Positions 14,995 through 18,722 of a stretch of DNA of 18,722 nt are shown here, one piece after another. The notes beneath the pieces are model-generated. The model ran no database searches. It was not told where the DNA came from and was given only the letters and a program-made list of their open reading frames with translations. Source of the stretch: Bacteroidales bacterium (GTDB lineage Bacteria > Bacteroidota > Bacteroidia > Bacteroidales > WCHB1-69); NCBI GenBank assembly GCA_017618435.1, contig JAFZUH010000211.1:1-18722 (forward strand). The letters are read 5' to 3'. The position numbers and the translations under genes were made by a program. Position 1 is the first letter of the stretch, and every line of letters starts with the position of its first letter.

Positions 14995-16119
14995 TTATTC
15001 GCTATAATTATGGTCAATAATAATGGTAATTGTTTTGTCTGGAATAATTTGTTGCAATTCTTCGGTAAGTGTTTGGGCAAAAGCCGTTTCGTCATGTACG
15101 GAAATATCAGGGACAACATCTACCGAAATGCGTTGTTCCGTTTCAAAGAAATAGAAACCATGTACTTGAACAATATCTTTGTGCTTTGCAAGAGTTTGCA
15201 ATACAATTGTCTGTAATTCTGTTTGCCGATTTTCTCCAGTGGCAATGGCATATACTCCAACAGTCATTATAATACCATGGTTTGCAAACATTTGTTCTGA
15301 AATGTGGCGGGTAAGTCCATGTATTTCGTAGGCTGTCATGGTATCGTAAACGTTGATGTGCAGAGAACCAATCATCAAATTGGGTCCGTAGTTATGTAAA
15401 ATAATGTCATAAACACCATATACGCCATCAAAAGCCAATGTTTCTTTTTTTATTTGACTGACCAAATCTTGAGAAAGCCTTGCACCCAACAGCTCATTGA
15501 TAGGCGAAGCCAACATTTCAACCCCTGCTTTGATGATGACAATGGAAATAAGTGTACCTAAAATGCCGTCAAGAGAAATATTCCACAACAGCATTATTCC
15601 TGCCGAAACAAGCGTGGAAAGAGTGATGATGGAATCGAATAAGGCATCGGAGCCGGAGGCAATGAGAGCATCGCTATTGAGTTTTTCCCCTTGCCGTTTG
15701 ACAAAAAGTCCCAACAGCAATTTTACTACAATAGCCACAACAATAATAACAAGAGTAATAGTCGTATATGTTGGAGTGGTAGGGGAGAATATTTTCTTGA
15801 CAGATTCTATCAATGAAGTGATACCTGCCGAAAGCACAATTACAGCAATAATAATAGCACTAAAATATTCTATTCTGCCAAAACCGAAAGGGTGTTTTCT
15901 GTCGGCAGGGCGTTGAGATAATTTGGTGCCTATGATGGTGATGACACTTGACATGGCGTCGCTCAAATTGTTCACAGCATCCATAACAATGGCAACAGAA
16001 TTGGCCAAAAGACCGATTATTGCTTTAAAACCCGCCAAAAGTACATTGGCAATAATACCTATCCAACTTATACGGATAATTTGTGAAGAACGATCTTTAT
16101 TATTTTGAATATCTTCCAT
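14995..16119 (-). CDS. Cation diffusion facilitator, probable Mn2+ exporter
   Basis: A 374-residue inner-membrane CDF transporter with six predicted helices (about 15-200) and a cytoplasmic tail. Metal-site residues are readable. TM2 has N50-xxx-D54 (in MDAVNNLSDAMSS) and TM5 has D158-xxx-D162 (in SGSDALFDS). Zinc CDFs carry HxxxD at these places, while N/DxxxD with DxxxD is typical of manganese exporters such as MntE, so Mn2+ export is the best inference. RKHPFGFGRIEYF between TM2 and TM3 is a family signature. The cytoplasmic domain (about 205-295) is followed by a second similar stretch (about 300-374), longer than the classic 300-residue form. The gene leads a probable two-gene unit with the lipoprotein and has a -7 box at 16160-16167. 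Confidence 0.88.
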   Translation of the reverse strand: MEDIQNNKDRSSQIIRISWIGIIANVLLAGFKAIIGLLANSVAIVMDAVNNLSDAMSSVITIIGTKLSQRPADRKHPFGFGRIEYFSAIIIAVIVLSAGITSLIESVKKIFSPTTPTYTTITLVIIVVAIVVKLLLGLFVKRQGEKLNSDALIASGSDALFDSIITLSTLVSAGIMLLWNISLDGILGTLISIVIIKAGVEMLASPINELLGARLSQDLVSQIKKETLAFDGVYGVYDIILHNYGPNLMIGSLHINVYDTMTAYEIHGLTRHISEQMFANHGIIMTVGVYAIATGENRQTELQTIVLQTLAKHKDIVQVHGFYFFETEQRISVDVVPDISVHDETAFAQTLTEELQQIIPDKTITIIIDHNYSE

Positions 16120-16159
16120 AAATTATATTTTGTTCTTTATGTGAATAAATAAGGAAATA

Positions 16160-16167
16160 CAAATGTA
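16160..16167 (-). promoter_or_regulatory. Candidate -7 box for the CDF transporter gene
   Basis: The minus strand reads TACATTTG, a full match to TAnnTTTG, 40 bases before the ATG at 16119. No clear -33 TTG accompanies it. Confidence 0.45.
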
Positions 16168-16247
16168 TATAAAAAATATATGTTATCGTTGTTTGGTAAC
16201 AATATTTTTTAATTTTAGATTTTTTTCATTTTAATGAAAATATATTA

Positions 16248-16255
16248 TACTTTTG
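16248..16255 (+). promoter_or_regulatory. Candidate -7 box for the dipeptidase gene
   Basis: TACTTTTG matches TAnnTTTG and lies 22 bases before the ATG at 16278, so the leader would be about 15 bases. Where a -33 box should be there is an AT-only inverted repeat TTTTCATT-TT-AATGAAAA (16223-16240), possibly an operator. Confidence 0.5.
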
Positions 16256-16277
16256 CAAACAATAAAAAAGACCGATT

Positions 16278-17048
16278 ATGAAACAAAAAAATTTATGGAT
16301 AAGCACCTTTCTTTTTTGTGGTGCAATGCTATTTTTATCATGTTCACAAAATGAGAATATTGAAGAACAACAAGTTGTTCCAATTGAAGAAGACAATAGT
16401 CAGTTTGTAACTCTTACCGATGTTGTTCCCGATGCGATACTTGAAATTCGCTATTATAGCACTTACAATTTTGTCGGGCAGCGTATAGATGGTTATTTGG
16501 AACCGACAGCATTGCTTACCCGTGAAGCTGCCGATAGTTTGCGTGCCGTGAGCGAAGATGTGAAAAAACTTGGTTATAGACTGAAAATTTATGATGCTTA
16601 TCGTCCACAAATGGCTGTAGATCATTTTGTTCGTTGGGCAAAAGACATTAATGACACTTTAATGAAAACATATTTTTATCCCGATTTGGACAAAAGTGTG
16701 CTTTTCCCGCAAGAATATATTTGTGAACATAGTGGTCATACAAGAGGTTCAACTGTTGATTTGACTCTCTTTGACATGGCTACAGAAAAAGAATTGGATA
16801 TGGGTGGCACTTTTGATTGGTTTGGTCATGAAAGTCATCCTGATTTTGGTGGAAAACCAGAAACTTCGGAGTATATTTCCAACGATAGCATTACAGCGGA
16901 ACAATTCAATAACCGTATGATACTTAGAGCCGCGATGATGCGGCACGGATTCAAGCCTTTTTCCACCGAATGGTGGCATTTTACTTTGGCAAATGAACCT
17001 TTCCCTGAGACTTATTTCACATTTCCCGTGCAACAGATAAACAGATAA
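16278..17048 (+). CDS. VanX/DdpX-like D-Ala-D-Ala dipeptidase lipoprotein
   Basis: A 256-residue zinc peptidase of family M15D, which hydrolyses D-alanyl-D-alanine. The catalytic set is complete: Arg109 in YDAYRP, zinc ligands His154 and Asp161 in the SGHTRGSTVD motif (SxHxxGxxxD), Glu231 as general base and His234 as third ligand in EWWHF. Unlike cytoplasmic VanX of resistance clusters, it has a lipoprotein signal peptide (FLSC, Cys22), so it acts in the periplasm or on the outer membrane. That points to peptidoglycan turnover or dipeptide salvage rather than vancomycin resistance; no vanH or vanA ligase lies nearby. It is monocistronic, and its stop is 25 bases from that of the convergent PCMD gene, with no hairpin between. 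Confidence 0.92.
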   Translation: MKQKNLWISTFLFCGAMLFLSCSQNENIEEQQVVPIEEDNSQFVTLTDVVPDAILEIRYYSTYNFVGQRIDGYLEPTALLTREAADSLRAVSEDVKKLGYRLKIYDAYRPQMAVDHFVRWAKDINDTLMKTYFYPDLDKSVLFPQEYICEHSGHTRGSTVDLTLFDMATEKELDMGGTFDWFGHESHPDFGGKPETSEYISNDSITAEQFNNRMILRAAMMRHGFKPFSTEWWHFTLANEPFPETYFTFPVQQINR

Positions 17049-17072
17049 ATACACAAAATATACATATTGTTG

Positions 17073-18116
17073 TCAATCACTATTTTTACTGATAAATTGT
17101 AAGGATTGGGGTAAAAACAGAATCTTGTAGGTTTTAGGTTGGGCATTTTCCTTGACAACATCATCATGCAAAACTTGTATTTCCGCTTCGGGGTTTTCTA
17201 TTGTTGCTTGTCGGATAACAATTTTGGCACGCGGGCTTTCTGTTTCCGCAGTTACTGTTGGAAGTTGATTTGTAAGTATTTGAGGTAAGTAAAAAATATA
17301 TTCATTTGTTTCAGCATCGAAAAAAGGCATAGGCTCATTGTCAAGAAAAATCATGGATAATCGTTTGTTATAAACAAATTGAATATCATCAATATACAAT
17401 GCATCACCCTGATTCCCTTTCATGACATGTCGATTGGTGGTAAAAGAAAACAGCAAATAACTTGGTTTTTGTGTCCATTGAGAAACCGTTGGTATCGGGG
17501 CTTGTTCTGCTGTTGCTTTTTGGGGTTTGTCGTAGGCTTTGAATGCTTGTTTGTATTGATGCCATTGTCCATTTCCTTTGTCTTGAAAGTAAAGAATAGC
17601 CGAAGCGATATTAGCTTTGGAACCAATATCTACAAAATCACGAAAATCGCAGTCTGTATGCAAATGAGCCTTTGCAGAAGCCGTTTCTTTACCTTTCATT
17701 TTGAACTTTGCCCAAAAATAAACAGAATCGGGACGGTTGGTAAAATGGCAACAATATCCGTTATTTCTATCTGTATAACAATAGTTTTTGGGACTTGATG
17801 CACTAATTGCACCCATATATACACGCCCACAAGTAAGGGCACCATTAGCAGCGACACCTATAATTTTATTGCAACGGATAACAACGGCATATTTGCCTGA
17901 ATGTCCATTTGTCCGTTCCAAAGCAGGATTTTTTCCTCCGCTTTTGTTGGATGCCGTTCCAGAAAATATGCCAGCAGCTTCATCATAAGAATGCCAGTCC
18001 TTAGGTGAACTTGTGGAAATGCCTGTCCATTGTTCAAAACCGGGGTTGGGCGGTTGTTGACCACAACAAAGGGAGAGAAAAAACAAGAACCCGCCTATAC
18101 AAATATATTTATTCAT
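17073..18116 (-). CDS. Exported PCMD-domain protein
   Basis: A 347-residue protein with a signal peptide (MNKYICIGGFLFFLSLCCG). The mature part starts with the PNPGFEQWT motif. It continues with a PDSVYFWAKFKMKG strand and ends its first domain with GDALYIDDIQFVYN. This is the usual pattern of the PCMD family (putative carbohydrate metabolism domain, a galactose-binding-like beta-sandwich of Bacteroidota). About 80 further residues form a second, unrecognised beta-rich domain without a T9SS signal. LCC in the signal could act as a lipobox (Cys17 or Cys18), so it may be a lipoprotein. A carbohydrate-binding role is family inference. It begins seven bases after the upstream gene on the same strand, so the two are co-transcribed. 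Confidence 0.75.
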   Translation of the reverse strand: MNKYICIGGFLFFLSLCCGQQPPNPGFEQWTGISTSSPKDWHSYDEAAGIFSGTASNKSGGKNPALERTNGHSGKYAVVIRCNKIIGVAANGALTCGRVYMGAISASSPKNYCYTDRNNGYCCHFTNRPDSVYFWAKFKMKGKETASAKAHLHTDCDFRDFVDIGSKANIASAILYFQDKGNGQWHQYKQAFKAYDKPQKATAEQAPIPTVSQWTQKPSYLLFSFTTNRHVMKGNQGDALYIDDIQFVYNKRLSMIFLDNEPMPFFDAETNEYIFYLPQILTNQLPTVTAETESPRAKIVIRQATIENPEAEIQVLHDDVVKENAQPKTYKILFLPQSLQFISKNSD

Positions 18117-18122
18117 AATTGG

Positions 18123-18722
18123 TTACTCATTTTTTGTTTGATACACTTGAGATAGAAACCGATTATACAATATTTCTTTTTCATAATTCCATTCTGGTGG
18201 AAGACATTCGGGACACCAGTGTCCTCCTTCTAAAATTAAGGTCGGAGAGGCATGAAAATGATGTCCGCAATGACAAGTCCATATTAGTTTTTCTGCAGGG
18301 TTTCCAGAATAGTTTTCTGAAATCAGTTTTCCGCCACGAAAAACAGCGGCTTGTTGCAAATCAGAAACAGATAGTTGCGAAAGTTTTTTTGTCTCGTCGT
18401 AACCATGTTGTATTACAACTGCTTTTTCTTGAGGAGCAGGTTCAGTCAAATCCCATTTTTCCCAATCGGGAATGGAATTGTATTGTTTCATGCCACCATA
18501 ATAGGCTTTAATTCTTTTTTGGTCTTTGTGTTTAATCCAATATTGTGTCCCGTATGTCTTTTTGTTGGCAAGCATACGCAAAACACTTTTCAAAACAAAC
18601 GGAGGTACCAATTTGGTCAATTTGAAAAATTTAGGCAATCCTTTGCTCATTTGTTGAAAATAGTCATCAAGAGGAATATTGGCACGAAAATGTAAAAAGT
18701 TTTCAAGAATATCTGCATCTAA
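18123..18722 (-). CDS. Partial unrecognised protein with C-terminal zinc-ribbon-like motif
   Basis: The frame stays open to the window edge: reading on past the internal ATG at 18650 gives LDADILENFLHFRANIPLDD, which looks like real coding sequence. This is therefore the C-terminal 199 residues of a longer protein. The visible part has a basic helical stretch (MSKGLPKFFKLTKLVPPFVL) and a WEKWDLTEP segment. It ends in a CHCGHHFHASPTLILEGGHW stretch followed by CPEC, two Cys pairs about 21 residues apart that could bind zinc. I do not recognise the family and propose no function. It is the upstream partner of the PCMD gene, separated by six bases. Confidence 0.7.
   Translation of the reverse strand, partial: LDADILENFLHFRANIPLDDYFQQMSKGLPKFFKLTKLVPPFVLKSVLRMLANKKTYGTQYWIKHKDQKRIKAYYGGMKQYNSIPDWEKWDLTEPAPQEKAVVIQHGYDETKKLSQLSVSDLQQAAVFRGGKLISENYSGNPAEKLIWTCHCGHHFHASPTLILEGGHWCPECLPPEWNYEKEILYNRFLSQVYQTKNE

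Noticed and set aside
16223..16240. Inverted repeat TTTTCATT-TT-AATGAAAA upstream of the dipeptidase gene
   Set aside because: Kept only as a note in the promoter entry; it is almost pure A/T and not enough for an operator call.
18123..18650. Complete 175-residue gene starting at ATG 18650
   Set aside because: The frame continues open and gene-like to the window edge, so the ATG is internal and the gene is partial.

Overview
The window looks like chromosomal DNA of an AT-rich member of the Bacteroidota, most likely Bacteroidales. The evidence is a type IX secretion (T9SS) C-terminal sorting domain, several SPII lipoproteins, -7 boxes of the TAnnTTTG type, a PCMD-domain protein, a Bacteroidales-type EF-G paralogue, and a B12-riboswitch TonB receptor followed by a surface beta-propeller lipoprotein. 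I found no tRNA, rRNA, CRISPR array, insertion sequence or phage gene.

Layout, left to right. (1) 56-3902, minus strand: a T9SS-exported protein with its own terminator, and the HSP90 chaperone htpG. (2) 3903-4306: a divergent control region with the htpG promoter module facing left, and a TTG-N19-TATCTTTG promoter plus cobalamin riboswitch facing right. (3) 4307-7385: a BtuB-type TonB receptor and a BtuG-like propeller lipoprotein, together a compact B12-capture unit under the riboswitch. (4) 7511-8919: promoter, infC (start codon AUU, so it is easily called too short), rpmI, rplT and a terminator. (5) 8924-10813: a promoter module closely matching that of htpG, then grpE and dnaJ. (6) 10818-11606, minus: a stand-alone D-glutamate-cyclase-like protein that converges on dnaJ with a 4-base gap. 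(7) 11607-12066: a 460-base gap holding an orphan terminator, a C-terminal gene remnant, divergent promoter-like boxes in an inverted repeat, and a perfect 16-bp palindrome just before the next gene. (8) 12067-14205: an EF-G paralogue whose catalytic histidine is replaced by phenylalanine, closed by a bidirectional terminator. (9) 14298-16119, minus: a probable Mn-type cation diffusion facilitator and an unrecognised lipoprotein. (10) 16278-17048: a VanX-like D-Ala-D-Ala dipeptidase lipoprotein. (11) 17073-18722, minus: a PCMD-domain exported protein downstream of a gene cut by the right edge.

The most interesting signals are these. The htpG and grpE-dnaJ control regions share an architecture: a CTGACA-N3-TGTCAG palindrome, then 12-13 bases, then a sigma-54-like GG-N10-G element. 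This suggests a common chaperone regulon. The EF-G paralogue lacks the usual GTPase residues. The riboswitch-BtuB-BtuG unit is minimal. The infC AUU start has a clear Shine-Dalgarno sequence. The gap before the EF-G paralogue carries traces of a lost gene.
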